This document shows, piece by piece, positions 1 to 7,275 of a stretch of DNA of 64,000 bases. Position 1 is the stretch's first letter; every line of letters starts with the position of its first letter. A program made the translations under genes and the position numbers. The DNA comes from DASSBG01 sp035699085 (GTDB lineage: Bacteria > Pseudomonadota > Gammaproteobacteria > Xanthomonadales > Rhodanobacteraceae): contig DASSBG010000028.1 in the NCBI GenBank assembly GCA_035699085.1, forward strand, positions 1 to 64,000. The letters are read 5' to 3'. Under the pieces are notes generated by a model, which was not told the origin of the DNA, made no database searches, and saw only the letters and a list, made by a program, of their open reading frames with translations.

Positions 1-1858
1 CACCGGCCCGGCCAGCACCTGGACGCAGGTCTGGCTCAAGCGCGGCCTGCTGGACCACGAGACGCTCGCGATCAATGGCAGCAGCTACACCGTCGACTAC
101 CGCTACAACACCGCCGGCCAGCTCGACAGCGAAGAATGGCCCTCGGGCCTCACCCTCAACTTCGCGCCCGATGGCCTGGGCCGCCCGACCCGGCTCGGCA
201 CCTACGCCCACGACATCGGCTATGCTGCAAACGGAACGGTCGCGAGCCTCACCTATGGCAATGGCGCCACCATGGAGCGCAGCCCCAACGCCCGCATGCT
301 GCCGGGCGGCGTGCACTATGCGATCGACGGTCTGGACCTCACGGACCGCCTGCTTAACTGGGACTCCGTGGGGAACCTGCAGATGGTCCGTGATCTGGTC
401 GAGCTCAGCGAGCCACCTGCGGATCGCATCTTTGCCGATGGCTTTGAATTGCCCGCGCAGCCCGTGGGAACGGACGAGCACTATTTCTACTACGACAGCC
501 TGGATCGGCTGATCATGATGGTCTCGCCGCGCCACGGCACGGAAACCTTCGGCTACGACCCGCTGGGCAATGTCCACTTCCGTTCGCTCGGCGCCTTGGG
601 GCAATCGACCCAGAGCACCAGCTACCACTACGACACGGCGACCAACCGGATCGAGGACATCGATGGCGTCACCGTGGGCTATGACACGCGCGGAAACGTC
701 ACCTCGATGCAGGGCCACCCCCTCACCTGGAATTATGCCAACGAACTCATCGGCGACTTCCAGGGCACCAGCTACGCCTACGACGCCCGCGGCTGGCGGC
801 TCAAGAAGGTCACCACCGTCGCGACCGATGGCGGCCACGACCGCACCTTCATCTACGACCACAAGCACCGCCTGATCGAGCGCATCGACAACGGCGTGGT
901 CACCGACTTCGTCAGCCTCGGCGCCGTTCCCGTGGCCCGGATCACGGGCGGGCAGACCACCTACATCCTGCCCGACTACCAGAACACGCCCCTGTTCGAG
1001 CTTGACAGCGCCGGCAACATCACGCGCAGCCCCGACTTCCTCAGCTACGGCCGCCCGGTGGACGCCGAGGGCCAGGGCGAGATTCCGAGCTACACGGGTG
1101 CCGCTGGCGACCCCGCCACTGGCTTCCTCTACCTCGGCGCGCGCTACATGAGTTTCCCGCGCTTCCTCAGCGTCGACCCGGCGCCGCTCGACCCCACCAG
1201 TCCGACCGGCCTCAACCGGTATGCTTACGCCAACGACAACCCCGCGCGCTACACCGATCCGTTCGGGCTGTACGCCTGCGGTTCGAAAGTAAGCAGCGCA
1301 GATTGCACCAAGATCGATAAGTTCGTTGGCAAGGTCAATCAATCCCTGGAAGGGCTTAACAAGAATTCAAACGACTACAAGTCACTTTTGGCTGTTTCCA
1401 AGTTTCTGGGAACGAAAAATGACGGCAATGGGGTGACGATAGAGACAGCATCACTTGGCAAAAACATAGTGGCGCAGCCAGGTGGGTTGAAAACGCTTCA
1501 GCTGGACATGGAGAAAATCGCCGGCCCCGTAGCGAGCAGCATTAAGTCCCTCAACCACGGTATGACTTCAGAACAGGCGGGTATAGTAGCTGGCGGCTCG
1601 ACCGTTGCCCATGAAACTCAGCATCTGATTGATGCAAATCAACCAATTTTTGATGCAGGATCAATGAGTCTGATGCCAACCGGTTTTCCTTCAACGAGCG
1701 AAGCTGAGATGGCGACTGAAATGAAAGCTTACGGTATCGAAGGCGCCTTCGGGCGTGGCCTTGGCGTTGACACTGGGTATTCCACTTCGACAAGTGTCAG
1801 GGTAGGCGCCGAGGCATCTACATCTTCATGGTGCACAGCATTCGGTGGATGCCAATGA
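1..1858 (+). CDS. Rhs/YD-repeat polymorphic toxin, 5'-truncated by window edge, with HExxH C-terminal tip
   Basis: The reading frame is open from base 2, so only the C-terminal 618 residues are visible. The first 420 or so are YD-repeat shell sequence (many YD, GYD, YDxxG turns) ending in the Rhs core signature around bases 1140-1270 (FLYLGARYM, RFLSVDP, NRYAYANDNP, TDPFGL), where Rhs proteins normally self-cleave. The following 195 residues are the variable tip. It contains HETQH (bases 1610-1624), a textbook HExxH zinc-peptidase motif, followed about 25-35 residues later by a glutamate-rich helix (SEAEMATEMKAYGIEGA) that could supply the third ligand. I infer a metallopeptidase effector delivered by a secretion system. 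An IFADGFE peptide sits inside the shell (bases 428-448). The tip is AT-richer than the shell, as expected for an exchanged module. Confidence 0.85.
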   Translation, partial: TGPASTWTQVWLKRGLLDHETLAINGSSYTVDYRYNTAGQLDSEEWPSGLTLNFAPDGLGRPTRLGTYAHDIGYAANGTVASLTYGNGATMERSPNARMLPGGVHYAIDGLDLTDRLLNWDSVGNLQMVRDLVELSEPPADRIFADGFELPAQPVGTDEHYFYYDSLDRLIMMVSPRHGTETFGYDPLGNVHFRSLGALGQSTQSTSYHYDTATNRIEDIDGVTVGYDTRGNVTSMQGHPLTWNYANELIGDFQGTSYAYDARGWRLKKVTTVATDGGHDRTFIYDHKHRLIERIDNGVVTDFVSLGAVPVARITGGQTTYILPDYQNTPLFELDSAGNITRSPDFLSYGRPVDAEGQGEIPSYTGAAGDPATGFLYLGARYMSFPRFLSVDPAPLDPTSPTGLNRYAYANDNPARYTDPFGLYACGSKVSSADCTKIDKFVGKVNQSLEGLNKNSNDYKSLLAVSKFLGTKNDGNGVTIETASLGKNIVAQPGGLKTLQLDMEKIAGPVASSIKSLNHGMTSEQAGIVAGGSTVAHETQHLIDANQPIFDAGSMSLMPTGFPSTSEAEMATEMKAYGIEGAFGRGLGVDTGYSTSTSVRVGAEASTSSWCTAFGGCQ

Positions 1859-2331
1859 TCCAGTCTATCTTCTATATAACCGCAGTGTTTCTTGTGACAA
1901 CAAGCACGACTGCGTGTAAGAGCGGGATGGCTGCTTCAGAGGATGCATCTGTGCAATCAGTCACGGTCTGCGAACTAGCACAATGGAACCAAGACATGAT
2001 TGGGATGCAGGTACGAGTCCGTGCGAACTACTTTACGGATTTCCATCACGGCGCGTTTCTTTCCGATCCGCACTGTCCATCCAAGTCCTTGCAGATTGGG
2101 ACTGATGCGGCAGAGGCCGACAAAAGTGTGGCAGATTTGGACGCAACCATGGGGAAGAACCGAAAGTTTTATATCGGCCGGAAGTTCAGTGTCGACATAA
2201 CGGGAATTTTTAAGTGGAGCAAAGGCAAGGTGATCAATGCTGAGTTGCCACCTGACCGTCAGCTGCGTGTACCGCCACACGCGAAAATATCGCTGTTGAA
2301 GGTATGGACTTTTGAGAAGCCGAAGCAGTGA
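1828..2331 (+). CDS. Putative lipoprotein, candidate immunity protein of the Rhs tip
   Basis: 167 residues with a hydrophobic N-terminal segment ending in TTAC, an imperfect lipobox, so a periplasmic lipoprotein is likely. The body has a cysteine-containing start (VTVCELAQW) and a G-x-x-V-R-V-R strand followed by SDPHC, the look of a small beta-barrel domain I have seen in uncharacterised lipoproteins. It overlaps the toxin gene. An alternative ATG at 1855 would give the classical ATGA overlap, but the 1828 start keeps an arginine in the n-region of the signal. Position directly behind the toxin is the main reason to propose immunity; a periplasmic location would suggest the toxin is neutralised there. 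Function is inference. The last ten codons reappear as a remnant at 3142-3175. Confidence 0.65.
   Translation: MVHSIRWMPMIQSIFYITAVFLVTTSTTACKSGMAASEDASVQSVTVCELAQWNQDMIGMQVRVRANYFTDFHHGAFLSDPHCPSKSLQIGTDAAEADKSVADLDATMGKNRKFYIGRKFSVDITGIFKWSKGKVINAELPPDRQLRVPPHAKISLLKVWTFEKPKQ
2298..2331 (+). repeat. 34-bp repeat, copy 1 (3' end of the lipoprotein gene)
   Basis: Encodes the last residues KVWTFEKPKQ and the TGA stop of the putative immunity lipoprotein. It matches 3142-3175 in 30 of 34 positions. The differences are one amino-acid change (T to A), one synonymous change and a stop-to-stop change, the pattern expected of two homologous coding ends. Confidence 0.75.
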
Positions 2332-2674
2332 TTTTTATGCTACGGGGAGTAGTGCGGCTGATGCTTGGCGGGGCCAAACGCTATTTCGAGTTTGGGGAGG
2401 GAAGTCTGGCGAGTTCGGCGAATCATGGACACCAATAAGCCCAATGATGGTAAAGGCTGCAGGTTTTAGTTACCGCGATCTAGCAGGTCTCCCGAACTGG
2501 AATACTGGAAATCATATATCCATAGGTACTCTCATCAACCGTGGCGCGGTTAAATACGTGGGCCCAGCGACACCTATGCATGGTAATAGAGGGGGACTTC
2601 CTGAATACTTGGTAGTCAAGCCTGAGGTGAATATTCTAGTCTACGGTCAGATAAATCCTCAGGAGGCCTTCTGA
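2300..2674 (+). pseudogene. Orphan polymorphic-toxin C-terminal tip without core or proper start
   Basis: An open frame of about 120 codons begins right after an in-frame stop at 2297-2299 and has no ATG upstream of its conserved part; the only early initiation codon is TTG at 2312. The protein reads like the end of a toxin: LFRVWGG, then SWTPISP, AGLPNWNTGNHISIG, and GGLPEYLV near the end. From memory, SWT...GLP..N.G...GGLPEY modules occur at the C-termini of Rhs and other polymorphic toxins. No DPxGL core lies in front of it, so it looks like a displaced former tip kept behind the current one. It overlaps the 3' end of the lipoprotein gene, so translation by coupling is possible. Catalytic activity is not predictable from what I see. 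Confidence 0.55.
2661..2666 (+). promoter_or_regulatory. Strong Shine-Dalgarno of the small gene at 2677
   Basis: AGGAGG lies 10 bases before the ATG at 2677, inside the last codons of the orphan toxin tip. It fixes the start of the downstream gene and shows that this gene can be translated independently of the tip fragment, as an immunity gene would need. Confidence 0.7.
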
Positions 2675-2676
2675 TA

Positions 2677-2997
2677 ATGTTGACCGATAATTTGGTAGGC
2701 AGGCGGGTCGTATGCGTGATAAGCGAGGGGATACTCGGCACGGGGACTATCGATTGTGTCGTTGAACGAGAATTGACGCCACAGCATTTACGTGGCCTGG
2801 CATATGAGCTAAAGCCAATTGACGAAGCAAGAAAAAATATTGCTGTTCTAATGCCCTATCAACTAGAGTTCCTCCGAGATCCAAACAACTACCTCCCTGT
2901 TCACATCTATGCGTCGGCCGAGAGTTTGATTGAAGACTCTGACAAGGCATTTGACGTGGTGGGTACCGGCTACATCACAGTGATGCCGAACACCTGA
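2677..2997 (+). CDS. Small protein of unknown function, candidate immunity protein for the orphan tip
   Basis: 106 residues, no signal peptide or membrane segment, mixed alpha/beta composition with a beta-rich start (GRRVVCVISEG, GTGTIDCVV). It starts two bases after the stop of the orphan toxin tip and has its own strong ribosome binding site, the usual layout of a toxin-immunity pair. I do not recognise a family. The base composition matches the AT-rich toxin module rather than the GC-rich neighbours. A cytoplasmic immunity protein is the simplest guess, based on position only. Confidence 0.65.
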   Translation: MLTDNLVGRRVVCVISEGILGTGTIDCVVERELTPQHLRGLAYELKPIDEARKNIAVLMPYQLEFLRDPNNYLPVHIYASAESLIEDSDKAFDVVGTGYITVMPNT

Positions 2998-3024
2998 AGC
3001 ATATCAGGCGCATATTCGAACGCT

Positions 3025-3141
3025 TCAGCCGACAGGTTCGGCGCGGGCGACGAGGGTGCGGTTGCCACCGGCTTTCTTGGCGGCGTACATGGCTTCGTCG
3101 GCGCTGCGGATGAGCTGCTTGCCTTCGCCGGCGTCCTCCGA
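3025..3141 (-). pseudogene. 3' remnant of a GGDEF-domain gene
   Basis: On the minus strand, 38 codons plus a stop encode the very end of a GGDEF domain: EDAGEGKQLIRSADEAMYAAKKAGGNR, quoted here in two parts as EDAGEGKQLIRSAD and EAMYAAKKAGGNR. This matches the final helix and strand that close diguanylate cyclase domains. Everything upstream (the GGDEF motif, the inhibitory site, any sensor) is missing. The homology stops at base 3141, exactly where the plus-strand 34-bp repeat begins, so the gene was cut by a deletion or insertion event. Confidence 0.7.
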
Positions 3142-3175
3142 GAAGGTATGGGCCTTTGAGAAGCCAAAGCAGTAA
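3142..3175 (+). repeat. 34-bp repeat, copy 2 (orphan end of a paralogous lipoprotein gene)
   Basis: Encodes KVWAFEKPKQ followed by TAA, with no open lipoprotein gene before it. It touches the truncated GGDEF remnant base to base at 3141/3142. Best read as the leftover 3' end of a second, deleted immunity-lipoprotein gene. Confidence 0.7.
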
Positions 3176-3245
3176 CGTTGCAGCAAGCTGGCGTCAAGGT
3201 TGGGCGCGGTAGCGTTGGGCGGGTGTTCCACTGGCCGCCGAGCGC

Positions 3246-4289
3246 ATGGATGCCATCACTCCCGCGCGCCCGACCGGGCGCGACTTGCCGCAGCGTAACC
3301 GCCACCTCGACTCGGTCAAGGGCGTGCTCATCATCCTGGTGGTGCTGGGCCACCTGCTGCAGGCGCAGATCGACGAACCGGCCATCGGCCAGCTCTACCG
3401 CTTCATCTACCTGTTTCACATGCCGGCCTTTGTCTGCATCGCCGGCATGTTCAGCCGCTTTGAACTGGACGCCGAGGGCCTCGCCAAGCTGATCCGCGGC
3501 GTGGTCGCGCCGCTGCTGCTGTTCACCATCCTCTACGAGGCCAACTACGTCGGCATCCACGGCGAGGTTTCGCATTACACGCGCGGGCTGCAGCCGTTCT
3601 GGATCCTGTGGTTCCTGCTCAGCATGCTGTGCTGGCGGCTGTTCGCGCCGCTGCTGGTGCGCAGCCGGGTGCCGCTGCTGCTGTCGGTTCTGATCGCCGT
3701 GCTCAGCGCCTGCGTGGAAGACACCGGCTATTACCTGGGCCTGTCGCGCACCTTCGTGTTCCTGCCGTTCTTCTTGCTCGGCATGTTGTACGGGCCGCCG
3801 GCGGTTGCCTGGATGCAGCGCCCGCGCCGCCTCACGCCGCTGCTGGTGCTGCTGGCTCTGGCGGTACTGGCATTGATCGCCAGCCAGGCATGGCGGCTGG
3901 GCGTCCACTGGCTCTACGGCAGCTATTCCTTCCCGGCGCTGGATGTCGATGCCGCGCATGGCAGCGCGCGGCGGTTGTGGCTGTATGCGCTGTCGACGGC
4001 CACCATGGCCTGCGTGGTGTACGTGTGCCTGCGGACCCGGCTGTTCCACGTCGCCGGGCGGCGCTCGCTGCAGGTGTATGTGTGGCACGGCCTGCTGATC
4101 CAGCGGGCCTGGGCGATGAACCTGCCGGAAAAGTTCTGGCAACTCTGCCACGGCAACGCCGCGCTGTTCGTGGCCGGCCTGCTGGTGGTGTCCGTGGTGC
4201 TGGCGCGGCTGCTGGCCACACAGCCGGTGAAGGTGTTCACGGACATGTTGCTGAAGCCGTTCCACGTCCTGCTGCTGCGCCCTTCCTGA
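3246..4289 (+). CDS. Acyltransferase family 3 membrane protein (NolL/fucose 4-O-acetylase-like)
   Basis: 347 residues and about ten hydrophobic segments. The N-terminus RNRHLDSVKGVLIILVVLGH with an aspartate at residue 22 and a histidine at 36, followed by YLFHMPAFVCIAGMFSR, is the start of acyltransferase-3 proteins, in the subgroup that acetylates sugars (NolL, fucose 4-O-acetylase). It likely transfers an acyl group to a surface or periplasmic glycan. The substrate cannot be told. It stands alone between the toxin locus and lexA2; the ATG at 3246 is the only good start before the conserved D-x-x-K-G motif. Confidence 0.8.
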   Translation: MDAITPARPTGRDLPQRNRHLDSVKGVLIILVVLGHLLQAQIDEPAIGQLYRFIYLFHMPAFVCIAGMFSRFELDAEGLAKLIRGVVAPLLLFTILYEANYVGIHGEVSHYTRGLQPFWILWFLLSMLCWRLFAPLLVRSRVPLLLSVLIAVLSACVEDTGYYLGLSRTFVFLPFFLLGMLYGPPAVAWMQRPRRLTPLLVLLALAVLALIASQAWRLGVHWLYGSYSFPALDVDAAHGSARRLWLYALSTATMACVVYVCLRTRLFHVAGRRSLQVYVWHGLLIQRAWAMNLPEKFWQLCHGNAALFVAGLLVVSVVLARLLATQPVKVFTDMLLKPFHVLLLRPS

Positions 4290-4319
4290 GTCGGGCTTGA
4301 AGCCCGGGCCGGAAGGGTC

Positions 4320-4348
4320 TTGCATCGACACGGACGATTGCGTACATT
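4320..4348 (+). promoter_or_regulatory. Candidate promoter of the lexA2 cassette
   Basis: TTGCAT (4320-4325), a 17-base spacer and TACATT (4343-4348). The -10 box lies inside the LexA operator. The expected transcription start, about seven bases downstream, coincides with the ATG at 4356, and there is no Shine-Dalgarno, so the message is probably leaderless. Confidence 0.45.
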
Positions 4349-4355
4349 TGTACGC
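4340..4355. promoter_or_regulatory. LexA2-type operator (GTAC-N4-GTAC palindrome)
   Basis: GCGTACATTTGTACGC is a perfect palindrome with 7-base arms around TT and ends one base before the lexA2 ATG. It contains GTAC-N4-GTAC, close to the operator I recall for LexA2 of Pseudomonas putida (GTAC-N4-GTGC) and unlike the E. coli CTGT-N8-ACAG box. Autorepression of the whole cassette is the natural reading. Confidence 0.7.
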
Positions 4356-4982
4356 ATGGAGTCCATCCCGCTTTCTGCCCGTCAACGCCAGGTGCTCGCT
4401 TTCATCCGCGAGGCCACGACGCGTGACGCGCGGCCGCCGACCTTGCGCGAGATCGCCGCGGCACTGGGCTTCCCCAGCCACAGCTCGGCGCAGGCCTGCG
4501 TCGCCTCACTGGTCAACAAGGGCGCGCTGGAGCGCACGCCGCGGCATCGCGGGCTGCGCCTGGTCGATGACGACTGGCCGGTGCCGACGGGCTCGGGTTT
4601 CCGGCTGCCGCTGGTCGGCCGGGTGGCCGCCGGCGCGCCACTGCTGGCGCAGGAGAACATCGAGCGTCAGGTCGAAGTCGACGCCGCGCTGTTCCGGCCG
4701 CGGGCGGATTACCTGCTGCGCGTGGTCGGCCTGAGCATGCGCGACGCCGGCATCCTCGACGGCGACCTGATCGCCGTGCACCGCGACGCGCGCGCCGAGA
4801 ACGGCCAGATCGTGGTGGCGCGCATCGACGACGAAGTCACCGTCAAGCAGTTCCAGCGCCAGCGCGGCAGGGTTCGCCTGCTGCCGGCCAACCCGGACTT
4901 TGCGCCGATCGAGATCGACGCGCACAGCGGCGTGGAGTTGGCCATCGAAGGCCGCTGCGTCGGCGTCATCCGTTCCTTCTGA
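4356..4982 (+). CDS. lexA2: LexA repressor (LexA2 type) of the mutagenesis cassette
   Basis: 208 residues. The N-terminal winged helix (about 1-70) contains the LexA recognition region (PTLREIAAALGF). The C-terminal S24 peptidase domain has the self-cleavage site Ala92-Gly93 (GRVAAGAP), catalytic Ser127 (VVGLSMRDAG) and Lys164 (DEVTVKQF). The repressor dissolves after RecA-stimulated cleavage. The ATG at 4356 was chosen over the upstream TTG because it directly follows the operator and begins the conserved helix. imuA follows 7 bases downstream, so the protein represses its own error-prone polymerase operon. A separate canonical lexA-recA locus would be expected elsewhere in the genome. Confidence 0.92.
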   Translation: MESIPLSARQRQVLAFIREATTRDARPPTLREIAAALGFPSHSSAQACVASLVNKGALERTPRHRGLRLVDDDWPVPTGSGFRLPLVGRVAAGAPLLAQENIERQVEVDAALFRPRADYLLRVVGLSMRDAGILDGDLIAVHRDARAENGQIVVARIDDEVTVKQFQRQRGRVRLLPANPDFAPIEIDAHSGVELAIEGRCVGVIRSF

Positions 4983-4989
4983 GGCCGCC

Positions 4990-5616
4990 GTGTCCACCGT
5001 CTCCGCCGCCACCGCACTCGACCGGGTCCTGCAGCACCCCGCCATCTGGCGCCGCTCCAGCGCCGGCGCCGCGCGCTTGCGCGTGCAGTCCAGCGGCTGG
5101 CCGGAGCTGGACGCGCGCCTGCCCGGCGGCGGCTGGCCACTGGGCGCGCTGAGCGAAATCCTGTTCGAACGCGACGGCCTGGGCGAATTCGGCCTGACGA
5201 TGCCGGCACTGGCGGCGCTGACCCGCGCGCGCCGTCGCGTGGTGCTGGTCGACCCGCCCTACCTGCCTTATCCCGCCGCGTTGGCCAGTGCCGGCGTGGA
5301 CCTGGCCTACGTCACCGTGCTGCGCGGCATCGGCCCGGAGGCGCCGTGGAGCATGGAGCAATGCCTGCGCTCGGGCTGCTGCGGTGCGGTGCTGGGCTGG
5401 CTGGCGCAGGCCGACTACCGCCAGCTGCGGCGCCTGCAACTGGCCGCCGCCAGCGGCGACAGCCTGGCCATCCTGCTGCGCTCCGCCAGCCATGCGGAGC
5501 AGTCCAGTCCTGCCGCTTTGCGCCTACTTGTTTCATCTTCAGAAACAAACACTTTTGTCGATATCCTGAAGTCGCGCAGCATGACGGAGGCGGCGCCCGC
5601 CTGGACGCTGCGCTGA
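4990..5616 (+). CDS. imuA: ImuA, translesion mutasome accessory protein
   Basis: 208 residues from a GTG 7 bases after lexA2. The fold is RecA/SulA-like: LDARLPGGGWPLGALSEI near the start replaces the Walker region, followed by RRVVLVDPPYLPYPAAL and the family C-terminal pattern SPAALRL. ImuA works with ImuB and DnaE2 in damage-induced mutagenesis. The tail after ALRL (VSSSETNTFVDILKSRS) is a little unusual in sequence but keeps the usual hydrophobic-ILK-R ending. imuB starts 30 bases later. Expression should follow the LexA2 operator. Confidence 0.85.
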   Translation: MSTVSAATALDRVLQHPAIWRRSSAGAARLRVQSSGWPELDARLPGGGWPLGALSEILFERDGLGEFGLTMPALAALTRARRRVVLVDPPYLPYPAALASAGVDLAYVTVLRGIGPEAPWSMEQCLRSGCCGAVLGWLAQADYRQLRRLQLAAASGDSLAILLRSASHAEQSSPAALRLLVSSSETNTFVDILKSRSMTEAAPAWTLR

Positions 5617-5646
5617 GCCGCGCACGCCTGCTTGCCGTTGTTTCCC

Positions 5647-7053
5647 ATGCTCTGGGCCTGCCTGCGCTTTCCCGACCTCGCCTTCGCCGCCGCTTTCGAG
5701 GATGCGCCGGCCAACGAACCGCGCGCGCTGGCTGACGGGCCTACGGCGCGCCGACATATCCTGGCCGCCGATGCAGCGGCCCAGGCCGCCGGCATCCGTC
5801 GTGGCCAGAGCACGGCCACCGCGCACGCGCTCTGCCCCCCGCTGCTGATTCGCTCGCGCAAGCCCGAAGTCGAGCAGCAGTTGCTGGAGGCGCTGGCGGC
5901 CTGGGCTTACCAGTTCAGTGCCCACGTTGCCCTGGCACCGCCGCGCGCCGTGTTGCTGGAGGTCGGCGCCAGCCTGCGCCTGTTCGGTGGCTGGCCGGCG
6001 TTGGAGCGGCGCCTGCGCGAGGGCCTGCACGCGCTCGGCCATGCCCACCTGCTGGCCGCTGCGCCCAGCGCGGCCGCGGCCTGGGTGCTGGCCGGCTGCC
6101 GCGACGGCACCGCCCTGCTGCAAGCGGCGCAGCTGCAGCCGATGCTGGCCGATGTCCCGCTGGCCCTCGGCGGTCTGCCGGCCGACAGCGCCAGCGCCTT
6201 GCGCAGCATGGGCCTGCGCCAGCTGGGCGACCTGTTCCGCCTGCCACGGCCGGAGCTGAGCCGGCGCATCGGCCCCGAGGCCATGGCCTGGCTGGACCGC
6301 CTGCGCGGGCATGGCGGCGAAACCCTGCCGGCGTGGCGGCCGCCGGAGCGTTTCGAACGCCGCATCGAGTTCGACCGCGAGACCGGCAGCATCCAGGCGC
6401 TGTTGTTTCCGCTGCGTCACCTGACCGGCTCGCTGGCCAACCACCTGCGCGCGCGGGACGGCGGCGTGCAGCGCTTCGAGCTGGTGCTGGAACACGCCGC
6501 GACCGCGACCACCACCGTGCCGGTCGGCCTGCTGAGCCCGCAGCGCGAGGCCGAGACCCTGTTCGACCTGGCCCGCGGCCGCCTGCAGCAGCTCAGCCTG
6601 CCGGCGCCGGTGCGCGCCGTGACGCTGCGGGCGGCGCAGCTGCCGATGTTCCGGCCACTGTCGCGCGACCTGTTCGAGCCGGTGCATGGCGAAGGCCTGG
6701 ACTGGCCGGCGTTGCTCGAACGCCTGCGTGCACGGCTGGGCGATGGCGCCGCGCAGTCGCTGGCCACGCATCCCGACCATCGTCCGGAGCGCGCCTGGCG
6801 CATCGGCCCGCTTGCCGCGGCCAGCCCCGACCCGCGGCCGCGGCCTCTGTGGCTGTTGCCGCATCCCTGCCCCTTGCGGCCAGCGCCGCACCGCCTGCTG
6901 GCCGGTCCCGAGCGCATCGAGAGCGGCTGGTGGGACGGCGGCGACACACGCCGCGATTACTACGTCGTGCAAACCGACGGCGGCCAGCGCGCCTGGGCCT
7001 ACGTGCCGGCCGGCGAACGCCAAGGCTGGATGCTGCACGGATGGTTCACATGA
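5647..7053 (+). CDS. imuB: ImuB, catalytically inactive Y-family polymerase-like mutasome hub
   Basis: 468 residues from the ATG at 5647 (a TTG at 5632 is possible but less likely). The Y-family palm and thumb are recognisable (LWACLRFPDLAF, AADAAAQAAGIRRGQS, the thumb SMGLRQLGDLFRLPRPELSRRIG), but the first palm strand carries no catalytic aspartate, as in other ImuB proteins. ImuB is thought to link ImuA, DnaE2 and the beta clamp. The C-terminus ending in GWMLHGWFT is the family tail. dnaE2 does not follow at once: 364 bases with repeats intervene. Confidence 0.88.
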   Translation: MLWACLRFPDLAFAAAFEDAPANEPRALADGPTARRHILAADAAAQAAGIRRGQSTATAHALCPPLLIRSRKPEVEQQLLEALAAWAYQFSAHVALAPPRAVLLEVGASLRLFGGWPALERRLREGLHALGHAHLLAAAPSAAAAWVLAGCRDGTALLQAAQLQPMLADVPLALGGLPADSASALRSMGLRQLGDLFRLPRPELSRRIGPEAMAWLDRLRGHGGETLPAWRPPERFERRIEFDRETGSIQALLFPLRHLTGSLANHLRARDGGVQRFELVLEHAATATTTVPVGLLSPQREAETLFDLARGRLQQLSLPAPVRAVTLRAAQLPMFRPLSRDLFEPVHGEGLDWPALLERLRARLGDGAAQSLATHPDHRPERAWRIGPLAAASPDPRPRPLWLLPHPCPLRPAPHRLLAGPERIESGWWDGGDTRRDYYVVQTDGGQRAWAYVPAGERQGWMLHGWFT

Positions 7054-7091
7054 ATCGGGACTCGAGAGCCCGCGGACCCGGATCAAACACA

Positions 7092-7120
7092 GGTTGGCGG
7101 TGAGCGAAGCGAACCCCAAC
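7092..7120 (+). repeat. REP-like palindromic repeat, copy 1
   Basis: Begins GGTTGGCGGTGAGCG and ends GCGAACCCCAAC; the two halves can pair around GCGAAGC. An inverted near-copy lies at 7245-7275. Such GTTGG-GGTGAGC-GAACC-CCAAC elements resemble dispersed extragenic palindromes. Confidence 0.55.
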
Positions 7121-7244
7121 ACACCATCCTGCACTTGCGCCGCCAATACGACCTCGCACCACCCGGTCGGTGCCTTCAGCGCGACACCCACGACACCCCC
7201 GGATGTTCGCCTTTCGCGCGACAACCACTCATCCCCAGCCTGAT

Positions 7245-7275
7245 GTTGGGGTTCGCCTTCGGCTCACCACCAACC
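7245..7275 (-). repeat. REP-like palindromic repeat, copy 2 (inverted)
   Basis: Reverse complement reads GGTTGGTGGTGAGCC then GAAGGCGAACCCCAAC, matching copy 1 except for a few bases. The inverted pair, 124 bases apart, is the arrangement of REP doublets. Confidence 0.55.

Noticed and set aside
3025..3231. 68-residue minus-strand gene
   Set aside because: Only the last 38 codons have GGDEF homology. The first part is the complement of the 34-bp repeat and flanking DNA, so it is a remnant, not a gene.
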